Positions 33,289 to 45,116 of a stretch of 64,000 nt of DNA are shown here, piece after piece (the first letter of the stretch is position 1; every line of letters starts with the position of its first letter). This DNA is from Chaenocephalus aceratus. Its lineage: Eukaryota > Chordata > Actinopteri > Perciformes > Channichthyidae. A program made the translations under genes and the position numbers. The notes under the pieces were generated by a model, which did no database searches, was not told where the DNA came from, and worked only from the letters and a program-made list of their open reading frames with translations. Where the stretch lies: assembly GCA_023974075.1 (NCBI GenBank), contig JAMFTG010000608.1:62001-126000 (forward strand), given 5' to 3'.

Positions 33289-35079
33289 TCGGTCGGGGCC
33301 GGAGAGCCTGGGGTTGACAGTCAGCCTCCTGCGTCTCGGGTCACCCTTTTGGCGTCAACAACCTGTGTGGAGAAATCTGATACAAATCCCTCAAGCCTAC
33401 GCTCCGGGCTCTGGGGCCCTCGGCTGTTTGACCCACCACTGCGTAGGCAACTTGGAGCCTGTTGGTGGGGTGTCTTAAAACAACAGACGTCTGTGCACAG
33501 GTTCTCTAAATTAATTGTGCGGCTTCAGAATCTTAATACTTGGACTGTGCCAACTAAATAAGAACCCCAACATCTTTAGGTAAACTAAATAACATATTTC
33601 TGACAAGCATCTGTGTTTATCTTTAAATGAAATCCCTGAGATCCCATTAAAAATCTAAATATGATTTGAACTGCTAATGCTTCTGGTAAAGAAACACACT
33701 AATGTTATGGATTCAAAAACAACCAAAATCACAATACTAACAAAGTGAATGGCTTCCTGGGGATACTGCTTTTACCCGTCAGTGCTTAGATATTATCCCG
33801 CTGAAAAAATGAATACAGAATTCCAACAAACTGTCATCAAATGTCTTTCTATTATAAATGTAGATGAAATGTATATCCCCATAATGACCTAAACAATAAA
33901 GTCTATGGCTTTTACTTCTTTACCAGGCTAGTTACATTATGTTGTCTGTTGAAACATTACTCACAGGTCAGCTTCTCCAGTATTCCATTCTGGACTTACA
34001 TCTCTCCCAGCAGCCCCTTGGCCACTGATTCTTTATCTGTGTTACCTGCTATAACTCAATCAATATTAGAGACATGTCAACATTCATCAAACAGTATGTT
34101 ATCCCCAAATATGGAGCAGGTCAATTCTAAAACTGTCAATCAATGGGGTTGGAGCAGCCGGTTCCTTTCAGTCCCTAAATGAAAAATGTACATTGTAAAG
34201 TTTACACTCCCCCTTTTTTACACATTATCTCATGTGTAAACAAAATCGAAGAAAACCTTCAGGTCATAATGGATTATAAGACAATACCAAACATTTTTCC
34301 CAAATGTACATCCATCATTTCCCCAGTAAACACTTCAGTCAAATGAAGTGTTTTCTCTCCATCTTTCAGTCCTAAAAGAAACAGAATCTTCATGTTTTAG
34401 TTTGAGCTTCACATTCTGCAAACGGCCACCTCCTGTGGGAGTGAAATATCATCAAGCAGATTAGATACGGTTTCCCCTTTTTTGCAATGTTAGGAAACCT
34501 CTCATTTCACACATTATTATCACACAAAAATAATGTGTTAGTCAAAAACATGCTTGATTAGTCATTGTTTTAAATCATGCAGTTGCACTGATCAGGTGCA
34601 GACATACACTCACTCACACTCACACTGTCAGGTTGTAAAGTCAGGTTTGGTCAGGTACACCTCAGAGTCAGTCATTGACAGTGCCTTCCCAAGTTACCCT
34701 GTCGGTCAGTTGGTCTCAGTCTTTTTGGCCATGTGTCGTGCTCTGCAGAGATGTTCCAGCACAGGCCAGCATCCTTCGTCTATAAAAATCTGTATATATG
34801 GAGCGCCATCATTTATTAATTCACAATTACCACTATAATGTTCAAGATATCTCCAACCCCTCCTTGCTGTTTCCCACATTCCCTGAAAAGTGTCTAGCCA
34901 AAAAAATGTCACTTCCTTATTGTACTATTACTATTACTGCAATTCATTTACACCTAATTAGTATTAAAATGACTAATAGATCTATTTCAGAAACATGTGT
35001 ACATCACTATCTTGTGTCAAAACATTACTAGGATCTGTAAAGATCTGCAATGTATTCCATAACTCATTCTATCAATTTA
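33289..35079. other. LTR element interior, no recognised gene
   Basis: Plus-strand frames at 33035-33561, 33949-34182 and 34554-35031 run antisense to the element and have no recognisable motif. The minus strand shows only short frames such as 34706-34912. No protease, reverse transcriptase or integrase motif is seen. Confidence 0.5.
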
Positions 35080-35960
35080 TCTTCAATTCTGGTGCACTTA
35101 AAGAACAATGTTACCCTCTTTAACAGTGCGTGGAACTCTGGGTGTCTGAACATGAAACCAGTACCTCAAATTGAAATACTATATTTTGTTTAGAACCAGC
35201 TTTCCCTTCAACATGACCTATATAAATAAATATTTATCTGATCTTATAGAGCTGTTACTAAAACTCTCCCTTTGAACTGATCAATACTGTAACAAATTAA
35301 AACACTACCAAATTCACACACGAATAAAAAGTCCAGTGCATACTTCCTACATGCCCCCCCTTTTCCTATCAGTGTGTTTTAGACTGATTCTCCTCTTTTC
35401 CGCTATTTTTATTTACCAATTGACTAATTTATGGTCAATACGTCTTCTTATCTTCACTTATTTATATTTATCTTTTGTTCATGATAACAATGGTATAACA
35501 ACCACACGTCTTCAATTCTGGTCCACCTAAAAATCAATGTTAAACTCTTTAGCAGTGTGTGGAACCCTGGATGTCCGAACATGCAACAATTACTCCCTCC
35601 TTTATCAAGGATTTAAAAACAGAAGTCATTTCATATTTCCTATGGTAATAACTATGCTACAATGGTGAAATCAATTATTTAGATTGGAATACTATATCTG
35701 GCTTGGCACCAGCTCTCCCTTTAACATTATCCATACAGATAAAGATTTGTCTTATAGAGTGGTTCCTAAAACTATCCCACTACTTTATTCACACGTGAAT
35801 AAAAAATGTCAAAGAATATTTTGTTAACATGATGAAAAGATTGAAGAATATGGTTGTACTCTGTCATGTCTCCCCCTTTAACCCTCAGTGTGTTCTCATT
35901 TTACTCTAATAGTTTACTGCTATTTTTAATTTAATAAATCTTTCTGTCTTTACGTATTTA
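35080..35960. repeat. Diverged tandem duplication inside the LTR element
   Basis: Two units can be aligned: 35080-35500 and 35510-35960. Shared anchors in order are CTTCAATTCTGG, GAACTCTGG/GAACCCTGG with TGTCTGAACATG, GGAATACTATAT, CTTATAGAG, CACGAATAAAAA-type and CAGTGTGTT. The offset between anchors grows from about 429 to 516 bp, so the units have diverged by indels. No coding region. Confidence 0.75.
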
Positions 35961-38515
35961 TGCTTTAAATGTGCGTTTTGTGAATAAGTGTGTTTATGTG
36001 TAAACTCACTCATTCCCGTTCTCCTTTTCTCCTCCTCCTCCGTGACCCCGGCCTCCTCACTTCTAAATCGACCATGCCAACTCCTCTGATTCTGTGTTCT
36101 CTTCAGTCCATCAGCTGTAACCTCATCCGCTGTAACTCTTTTAGGCAGCCATTGGCCCAGTTACATCTGCATCCCCCATCATGCCAATGTTCTTGCACTG
36201 CTTTGCATTTCATCTCCTCCTTTACAGTCTCCCTGCTGTTTTTATGGAGGGCGGATTCTGCTCTCATGTCCCACACTTTGCTCTTGTGCCAAATGTCGTG
36301 GCTCAGCTTGGAACTTCATGGTCCCGTCTGAGGGACTGATGAGCTTTTATTCAGTTCTGGCTGCAGTCTTGTTGTTGTTGTTTCAGCTCTGGTTCTCTGT
36401 CTGTTCGATGGAGAAGGAGGAGTCTCCTGTTGGGTTAGGTCTTTTGTCTGCTTGGAGGGTCGGGATCGTAGCCTTTTCTAACTCAGAGGGGGAGTCCAGG
36501 TCTCGGGACGCATTACCTATAAAAAAATCTAGCACACTGAGGTTAAATAAATCCAACCCTTTCCACTCTGACTCTTTGTAATCATACTATCTGTCTTAAT
36601 TGTTAAATGCCATCTAAACAACATAATTGATGTCTACTAATGATATTACAAAAACTCACTCCAAAAATTGTTTCATCCATTGCTACATATTTACCCAACA
36701 TAACTCTTTCAGGAAACCATTTTCTCCTATACATTGAAAAACGTACATGTTTCCAGCATCACATATTCCACACACTACGAAAGAACATCTACATATTTTC
36801 TCCAATATTTTAAGCTAGTTTCTATAACAAGATTATCATGTGTGACATAATAATCAGATGTCTTGTTTGCTAACCAAGAATATTAAACTTTAAAATCTCT
36901 TTTGGCCAGTTGAAGTCCTGCTTACTTCATCTTTAAACTCTTCTTTAATTTGAAACCAAAAAAGGTCTTCCTTCTCCACCATGATCCTATCTCTATATCA
37001 AAGTCCAGACAAACTGATGATTTATCTTTAGAAACCATGAGGAATGACTCATAAAACACTATTCTCCCTTACTTCAGTTCTAAATCAAATGAGCCAGACA
37101 GGAAACCCCCTTTAACCACTTGCTTATCCTATTATTTTTGAAATTGTTTATCTAAGTTGTGTTACAAGCAGGTTAGATCTGTAATGAATTAAAATCAATA
37201 TTTAAGGACGCAATATAAGTTAAATATATTGTTAAGGTAATTACTGTTTTATTGTGAAGGCATCTCTGGCGAACAGCGGCCTTTGGCTTTTATTTTGAAA
37301 GGCCGTTCCGGAACAGTGAGTTCGATTTCTAGAAACACGGCAAGTTAACAATCGTTCTAATGCATTAAAGAGACAAGGAGGCTGAAGGCGTGTGGAAGCA
37401 AGCAATGAACTGAAAATGCCACCAATCCTCTGTTTTAACGTGATGGCGCACATTGAAAACCGAAGCGGGCCTAAGCACCCCCGTCATATAAACATTACTG
37501 ACAAGCGTTCAAAAACCCTTCTGCTTATCACTTAGACTACTACTTTTTGTTTTATTCATAACCTAAAAATACAATTGTGATGAATAGCTTGCTCTTGTAC
37601 CATTACATTTACCAACATACAACAATGACAACCTACAGACAGCTTATTTATTTAAATATACAAGCCTTTTCTTTATCCTCCTGTTTGATTCCACTTAAAA
37701 TCAATCTCTTAATCTGTTCCCATTGCTCCCGATAACTCCCTGGAATTTCAGAATTGTCTTTACTATTCTGACGTTCTATATTGACTTCGCTTTTATTTAT
37801 CTGACTTAATTAACGTGCTTCCCCCCCTTTCAGCCACTAGATGGCAGCAGCAGAGCACAAATGAGCTTCACTCTTCTGAGCGAATGTCTGATTTCCACAG
37901 ACAATCGCTCACACAGGTTATTCAGGTAAAAATCACACAGATTTATTCCCCGTACAGTTTGTCCAGCTTGATAATGTGCTTCATATCTCGTCACGCAGGA
38001 CTCTCTGTCTACCTTGCGATCAACGTTATGTTTACGTCAGCCTTTCAAATTAATTTTTACAGACAAGGGAAACGAGCTCTCCCCTGAATTGAACAAATAG
38101 CAGACCGCTGGCTCTTTAGCTTATGGCCTCAGTCTGCTATTGAACCTCAGTTTTAAACGGCGACTCGATCTGAAATATCGAATTTCCAGGTTTCGTCGTG
38201 CAGGAATTTCACCTCACAACCCACGAACTGCACCGTTTCTACGCCACTCAGGAATAAACTACCTGAGATCCACGCCAAACAGTTTTATATCTCGTCACGC
38301 AGGACTCTTTGTCTACCTTGCGATCAACGTTCACGTGTTTTATATAACTTTCCTAACATAGTAAAACATGCATCGTATATTCCATTTAAACTTCAAAAAC
38401 ACTGTGAAACGCCTACAGACAATCCTAAAGTTTTTTACCTTATTTGTAGTCGTCTAAAAGTGTTTGTTCCCGACCCATTGCGGTCGTCTGAATCCTTCCA
38501 CAGCTCTGTTTATTC
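35961..38515. other. LTR element 5' interior, no recognised gene
   Basis: The plus-strand frames 35990-36331 and 36318-36581 are antisense and unsupported. Near the 5' end, TCTCGTCACGCAGGACTCT with CTACCTTGCGATCAACGTT occurs twice (about 37985 and 38289), a short direct duplication in the leader. The leader region contains no recognisable gag start. Confidence 0.45.
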
Positions 38516-38533
38516 AGGTACGTCGGGTCACCA
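38516..38533 (-). other. Primer binding site of the LTR element
   Basis: On the minus strand TGGTGACCCGACGTACC begins two bases after the 5' LTR end, starting with the TGG expected opposite a tRNA CCA end. The tRNA could be an arginine tRNA, but I cannot verify this from the window. Confidence 0.7.
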
Positions 38534-38535
38534 TT

Positions 38536-39087
38536 TGTTAGAGATGTGAATGGATAACTAGTCCGCATTTTCAAATCTCCGCGCGTCCCTAAACAAGCTG
38601 ATATCTTACAGGAAGGAAATCCAGAGCATACAATTAACCGTTAAACAATAATCCACTTTAATGGTAATATACAATGCAATACAATTAAATACAGTACAAA
38701 TTAAATACAATTATCTGTGGGATCCCACATTTACCTGATACTCACGTGAGCCAGCCAGAGGAAAGAGAGCGAAATACAGCTTGGTTCCTGTATTTAATAC
38801 CTTGCTGACAAAGGGAGGAGTTATCTGATCCTCCCTTCCAGACCTCCGTGATTGGCTGCCCAAATATCCTCAACACCTCACATCTTAAGTTTCCCAATCA
38901 CAGTGGCTCAGCTTCATTATCACAGGGATCCGAGTTGACTGTATGTAAACTCCTCACCTTCCCCCCTCTTCCTTTGTCCTCAAAAACCACATGTTAGCAG
39001 GCCCAAAACCCTCACAGTTTTCTACACATCATTTTCCCCTTTTAAGCTTCTTCAGTTTGCATGAATACATACAAATATTTCCTTACA
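38536..39087 (-). repeat. 5' LTR (by element orientation)
   Basis: 552 bp, nearly identical to 31794-32342. Read on the minus strand it starts TGTAAGGAAATATTTG and ends ATCTCTAACA, and would hold the promoter. GGTATTAAATACAGG near 38799 is a possible TATA-like box. Confidence 0.95.

Positions 39088-39116
<29 letters not shown>
39088..39116. repeat. (GT)n microsatellite, right part of split tract
   Basis: The tract continues immediately after the 5' LTR, completing the target into which the LTR element inserted. Confidence 0.95.
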
Positions 39117-39118
<2 letters not shown>

Positions 39119-40189
39119 TCTGTCTGCCCAAGGTTTAAAACATGTGGGGCAGCACAGCAGTGAGAATGTTATGAGAACCAATATGTTGTTTACACTAAAC
39201 TCGAAGGAAGCTAGACTGGAACATTGTAAATAAATCAAGACACTTGCACATTAATTAAATACATTTGACATTTAGCTCGAGCTGGGTTCAATACTTTTCT
39301 TTATGGTATTTAAAATTGGGCTCGAGTAGAACCCCTGGATTTGGCTTGCAACACAAAGTGATACTGATCTCTGTAGGACTTGGAAGTGTCATGATTCAAA
39401 GTGTGGGCCTGTGAAAGAGAGGCCCTTGGAAAACAACATCTATTTTTTAACTGTAATTACTTATTTTAAAGAGATTGCAACATTATACTTTTTAAAGTAT
39501 TGCTCAATTAATTTAACACATTCTATTATGAACACAATAAGAACTTCAACACCTATATTGATCCTGGCTTAACCAGCGACCTTCACTCTATTGTTCATAA
39601 GCTCGGTTTCAGAGAACTTGTCAGTAGTTTAACAACTATTTTAATTTTAGTAATGTCTATGGAGACCAATTGGTTGATACGAGAAATAATTTGAAGCAGT
39701 TTAATACAGAATGTTAGACTATTTTTAAAACTGTAATTGAACTTCAACTTATATTAATGATCTGATTCCAGTGGCCAGTTGGAACAGACAATCAACAAAG
39801 TTTCCATTTTGCAGCAACAGCACAAAAGGTTTCAACAACAATTAATGAAACAAATACAACATTGACCTACAAAAAAAAATGTTGCAACCCTGATCTCCTC
39901 AGGCAGGTCTCTGAGGGTCTCGGGGCGCAGGACGGGGCATAGGGTTTATACAAGGTCACAAACATATCTTAACATATCAGCAATACCATTTAAGAATGGA
40001 TTCTTAAAGCAATATAATCTTCTTTTCTTCTTACACCTACAGCGCACACCCTGACCAGTGGGCTTCTTGTTTACATTTTCCATTGCACACTCAGAGGCAG
40101 GACATAGCTGTTAATCTGACCCATTCACAAAAGGACGCGTGGGGGGTCTTAGCGCCCCCACCAAAAGAATGACTCTGCCGCCACAAGAG
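39117..40189. other. Unassigned AT-rich DNA
   Basis: No gene or clear repeat is visible between the microsatellite and the dispersed repeat at 40190. Confidence 0.45.
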
Positions 40190-40975
40190 TCCTCATTTTG
40201 AGAAAAAGGCCTCTAAAGTTTCCTCTTCTCTGGAATCCATCGATCTGATTGATTATTAGCAAATTATCAAAATACTACGGAGGGAAGATATTTTCGTTTG
40301 GATTACTGCACTCACGGGAAACACCGGCTGTTGTTGTGCCTGTTGTGACGTTAAGTTACTCCGTTCTCCGCTTGTAATTATGCCGAAGCTTCGAACCTGT
40401 ATTTATTCCTAGCTTTCTAATGATATCAGGATTGTTGTTGTTCTCCAAATATTAAGCGAAATATGTCACATTATATAATGACTGTCACCGAGTCCTCATT
40501 TTGAGAGAAAGGCCTTCAAAGTTTCCTCTTCTCTGGAATCCATCGATCTGATTGGTTATTAGCAAATGATCAAAATACTACGGAGGGAAGATATTTTCGT
40601 TTGGAGGGGAAGCTCACGAGTGTGTGTGTGTATACGTGTGTGTGTGTCATTTTGCATTTGTGTGTATTGTGTTTGTTTCCCGGGGAAAACCCTCACGAGA
40701 AACACCGGCTGTTGTTGTGCCTGCTGTGACGTCAAGTTACTCCGTTCTCCGCTTGTAATTATGCCGAAGCTTCGAACCTGTATTTATCATCTGAATTTGC
40801 AGAAACAAGTTTAATATTCTGAAAGCCAAGACTGTTTCTTTGAAAACAAACTGTAACGGACCCTGCCGTGTTATCTATGATTATATGCCTTACATTCATA
40901 ATTTCAGCCGGAGGGAGGGGAAGCGGCGCTGCGGAAGAGCAGAGTGGCGAGTGAGAGGCCAGCTGTCATCTTCCC
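40190..40975. repeat. Dispersed repeat, copy 2, with internal tandem duplication
   Basis: Matches 23160-23760 in the same orientation. Here the core is present twice in tandem: 40190-40410 and 40490-40790 both contain TCCTCATTTTGAGA, ATCGATCTGATTG, TACTACGGAGGGAAGATATT and AACACCGGCTGTTGTTGTGC. The first of the two lacks the GTGTGTGT segment. The frame 40566-40814 is a shadow of the repeat. Confidence 0.85.
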
Positions 40976-41316
40976 TTTACAAGCTTAACAAATGCCTGTA
41001 GCTAGTGAGATTGAATATAACAATCAAAAATAACAAAATATACACAGCTAGATCAGATCGCGTTTTAGATGCGACTTTAGAGTAGAGGGGAATTATTGAA
41101 ACGGGATTTGTACAGTTGTCCACGGTATCTGCTGCTGAAAATGTGGGGCAGGGCTGAAAAGTGGGGGGGGGGCAATGCCCCCCCCACTTCCGGCACCCTT
41201 GCCCCAAACTCTGATGACATTTTTGTTACATGACGTTGTGGCAGCGGGGTGTGGTTAGGGTGCCGGCTGCTGGAGTGAAGGCAGTGGCTCGGCCGGAGGC
41301 CAGACAGCTGATCGGA
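40976..41316. other. Unassigned; contains a G/C palindromic tract
   Basis: At 41161-41186 a run of G is followed by ATG and a run of C (GGGGGGGGCAATGCCCCCCC), as found at degraded hAT ends. Nothing else could be identified. Confidence 0.4.
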
Positions 41317-41687
41317 ATCAGGTAATCAGTGACTGAATTAAAGCATGTCGTAACCTGGTTCTGGTCTCTCTTGCAGTAGGCGTGATCCTGGAAGGTTAGG
41401 CGGGATCCTGGAAGGTCGCCAAAGGACCTGTGTGTGCTCTTGCCGTCCCTCTTTGAACCCTGTGTGAGCGGAGAGGCTCACAGTGGCGTCTGAACAGGGA
41501 CGGAAAGAGCAGGGTTTAGGTTGAACACAGGCGTTTATTAGCACCAAAACCAAGTATACACGGGTCTCAAAACATTGCCCGTGTGGGAACCTTCACAGGT
41601 CCTTCGGCGACCTTCCAGGATCCCGCCTACTGCAATACAGACCAGAACCAGGTTACGACATGCTTTTATTCAGTCACTGATTACCTG
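41317..41687. repeat. Long inverted repeat, arms ~100-118 bp
   Basis: Left arm (41317-41434) and right arm (41593-41687) are inverted copies. Both contain CAGGTAATCAGTGACTGAAT, GCATGTCGTAACCTGG and GGATCCTGGAAGGTCGCC. The left arm has an extra partial duplication (GATCCTGGAAGGTTAGGCGG). The loop is about 158 bp. Both arms are very similar, so the inversion-duplication is recent or conserved by gene conversion. No coding evidence. Confidence 0.92.
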
Positions 41688-43529
41688 AAAGAAATACTGA
41701 CCCAGCAGAATGATAACTCGTATACATGTATCTAGCCGTGGGCAGGGTGGAAAGTACAACCTGTGATTCAAAGTATACCCCTACCACTCTTTGAATGGGG
41801 AAGTGTAAATGCACTTTGTGATGGGAAATAATATAAACAATGCAATAGCACAAAACAATCACACAAATTACATTTTGTAAGGTTTGATGAGGTAATGGAT
41901 ATGCAGCCAATAAAACTGTGACCATTCAATTTGATCGCTGGATATATTTACACTGATGGTGGGTGATCTGTCACAAATACACAGTGTGTGTGTGTATCTG
42001 CTCTGAAGGCATTAACATCAGACTGGGTGTCTGAATAAAAGTCATCAGGACATATTTAACCTTTTGTGCTGACATGATTCCATTAAACAAGCTTATTGAA
42101 AGATACAACAAGACTCAAACATTACATATATCCATTTGATTTAGGTTTTATTACCTTGAACCACAGCTGAGGATAGGAAATGTTTGATAGTTGCAAAAAG
42201 GTTGGATATACCAGAACTTTTGAATACATTGTATGTCTTCAATTGTAATTATTACAGAACTGCCAATGAAAACATATTTGGAAAATCCATATATTGCATA
42301 GAGCCCCGTAAGTCCCAATGGATGTATAATGGGGTTGCTGTGTCTCAAGAGGAAGAACAGTCTTTAAATAATTGGAAGGTCGTTGCTTTAAGTCCTGGTC
42401 CCTGCTGCCTACATTTTGTAGTGTCCTTGGGCAAGATACTGAACCCCTAGTTACTCTGAGTGTCCGTCTTCATTTACAATCTCTCCTGATAATCAGATAG
42501 CGTAACCTCTGCCACTAGTGTATAACAAATATGACTGTGAATAATGAGTTGCGTGCTTAAACATTGTGTCTATTTGAATTAGTTGTAATGTTGTGGGAGC
42601 AACATATCATTTAATATCTTGTTTGCGCTAGATAATGGTATTAACAACTGATGTAGACATGAACAGATCACAAGGCCGAATTCAGACCACAACAAAGTAA
42701 GTGTGAAAAAGAAAATAGATCTTGTGACATACAACTATGGAAAATGATCATGGTAGAAATAATTAAATCATTCACATTAATGGTGGTTTGGTGTAATAGT
42801 ACTTGATTGCCATTGCATTGTCACCACTCTACAGCAAAGGTTGGGCTACAGTTTTATTTCCATGTTGCATGCTGTTACAAATGGTGGTCTACATTTGGCT
42901 TCAGAGGGTAATTATAGTTTTTTTAACTGTGTTGATTGATTGGATAATATAGTGTGGTAGGGTACTATTTAAATCCAAGCAGTAATTATAAAATCACATC
43001 GTATCTAAATGTTACAGCCTTCAGGACCTGACTTATTAGTGCAAAACTACTTTTAGAAGAAAAAGCTCATTATGGGATATTATAAGCATCTGAGATAATG
43101 AGATAAAGTTCAGCTAACCATCTCTTACTCAAAAGGTAAACTTAAATATAGCTCAACGGTATAAGTGTTTTTAAAGTTCAGTCTGTAGACAAATGGTCGA
43201 TGCTAAATAGTAGCCACATGAAGGCAGGTCTAACACAATGGCTCTTTACGGCAGGCGCTATTTAAATGTGATTTTGCTCATAGTTAAACTTTGCTTGCTA
43301 TTGGGATATTTTATTTTTTAAATCCTCTGGAGCAGAGAGGAGCTGTGGATTATTGTTATTGATTAATGCATCAGTGTTTCTTAGGGTCAAAAACACTGAA
43401 CTCACCACTTAGAATGAAAGTGTTTAGTTTATTTAATAAAAGAGCACATGTTCAATGTGAAAAGTGACGGTAGATATAGATTAGTTGCAATTTGGTTAAA
43501 AAAATATTATTTTTTTTAAACACCTTGAA
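41688..43529. other. Unassigned; possible SINE-like segment near 42380-42540
   Basis: The stretch GTCCTGGTCCCTGC...GTGTCCTTGGGCAAGATACTGAA at 42390-42450 resembles a sequence I associate with a widespread fish interspersed repeat. No poly(A) tail or flanking duplication could be set. The rest has no recognisable feature; the frame 42184-42450 is not supported. Confidence 0.35.
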
Positions 43530-43594
43530 TTTCAGGGGGGGCGCGGGGCTCCGTTGGCGGGGCGCCCCTCCAAGACAGTGGTAGGGGAAACACT
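43530..43594. mobile_element. Orphan hAT-type end
   Basis: GGGGGGGCGCGG...GGCGCCCCTCC precedes TAGGGGAAACACTG, which read in reverse is CAGTGTTTCCCCTA, a hAT-like terminal repeat. A second end of the same type is at 58322. No partner end could be found nearby. Confidence 0.5.
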
Positions 43595-44380
43595 GATGTC
43601 TTAATGCACAAAGACTTGCTTGACAGAAGGCACTTTATGTCAGGTTCAGAACAGGCTCCTAAAACACATGGGTACATCACATTCAACATTCTACTACAGG
43701 TGTGTACTTAATGAGTCAATCTACTAGGGATTCGTAGAACATCAAAATGACAGAATTCATTGTGCACAGAATTGGAAATTAGTACACTTATTTTCCCATT
43801 ATAGGCTCATTATTTAATCTCATTTGTTATCCGGTGAATTACATCAAGCCTATAGTCTGAATCAGTTCTCGGAGGCTTCCTTGATGTCCAGTCAAATCAG
43901 TCTCGTTCAACGCAACAGGGGTAATTAAAGTTTAAAAGTCTCAAAAATGCTACAACTACCGTCCCAAACTGGATGAATGTGAAGTATTTTGTTAAAGGAG
44001 GATGAACGTGTAATTAAGGAGCACTATTGGAGTGACTTTGATGGTTATTGGACTCAGGATTAATTCATTTGGATTCCCGCTGTATGAAGACATTAAAGGA
44101 CGGCGCAAGTGGAAACAATTCACAAAGGGATGAGACTGTTTAAAACACATGCTCAAAGTAAGCCGGATTTTGCCGATGTGTTTATGTGGATTCAAAAGTC
44201 GTAAATAATCTACAAAATGGAGGAGACCGATCTGATCGGAGCAACTGTGACAAATAATCCAACTGAAACCGGCATGGACAATGACTATGCTTTAAAAATG
44301 CGCTTATCCAGCAAAGCCCGGTTTGGACACTTTACGGACAGAAGAAACATTTCTATCAAAGAAAAATAATACATTTTTGT
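43595..44380. other. Unassigned spacer
   Basis: No gene or clear repeat. The minus frame 43992-44195 is not supported. Confidence 0.45.
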
Positions 44381-45116
44381 ATTTTTATTAGGGCTGTCGA
44401 TTACAATTTTTAATCAGATTAATCACAGTTTAAAAATTAATTAATCATGATTAATCACCATTCGAACTACAGTATGTCCGAAATATGCCATTTCTTTATG
44501 TATATTGTTGGGAATGCAAAGATAAATTAAAGAAGGCGGATATATCCATTTAACATACAGTATGTTTATTATAACATTTTTCTGCGTGTCAAAATGAAAG
44601 ACAGCCCACACACCTATCAATCCTCAAACCGTGGGGTCTTAATTCATTACGTGTTGATTTCTATCAACGGGGGAGTACTTCAGGAAAGTCGACAGAGGGG
44701 GGGGCTAGTGGAGTACTTCTTGACCGCAGAGTGTGAACGTTGTGATCAGCTGTTTTAGCACAGTTCTCCGTTGTACAGACCGACGTTAACAGCAGCCCTG
44801 TCTGTGCACACGGAGACCGACTCTGTCGTCCGGTGATCTAACCGCCTTCTGGAAAAGCTTCACAAGTACGTCGGTTCGCAAATGCGCTTTGTGACACAAG
44901 TGACGGTACGCATTTCAGATTACGCACATAACCTGCGTACCAGTTATGTGCACCCCTGTACTACAGCAAAAGTATTCTCCGTCGGGACTTCCTGCAACAA
45001 CACCACGCCGTTATCAAAGATGTTCTATTGTCTATTGGCTACTGAAATCAATCTTACCAACTGCTGTCTGTGCAATTTACTCCGCGAGTTGGCAGACTTT
45101 ATTTTGCTTACTTTAA

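Larger units (their letters stand above)
31794..39087 (-). mobile_element. LTR retroelement (retrovirus-like layout), minus orientation
   Basis: Two direct ~550-bp repeats with TG...CA ends flank about 6.2 kb. Read on the minus strand, a tRNA-type primer binding site follows the right-hand LTR and a polypurine tract precedes the left-hand LTR, so the element runs right to left. The LTRs differ by only a few changes, so insertion is recent. The interior has no recognisable gag, pol or env, only short frames, a diverged ~430-515 bp tandem duplication and a LIM-domain fragment. It is therefore non-autonomous as it stands. It is flanked on both sides by GT repeats. Confidence 0.9.

Noticed and set aside
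35990..36581. Plus-strand frames resembling membrane proteins
   Set aside because: They run antisense to the LTR element, lack family motifs and have low-complexity Leu/Ser runs from T/C-rich DNA.
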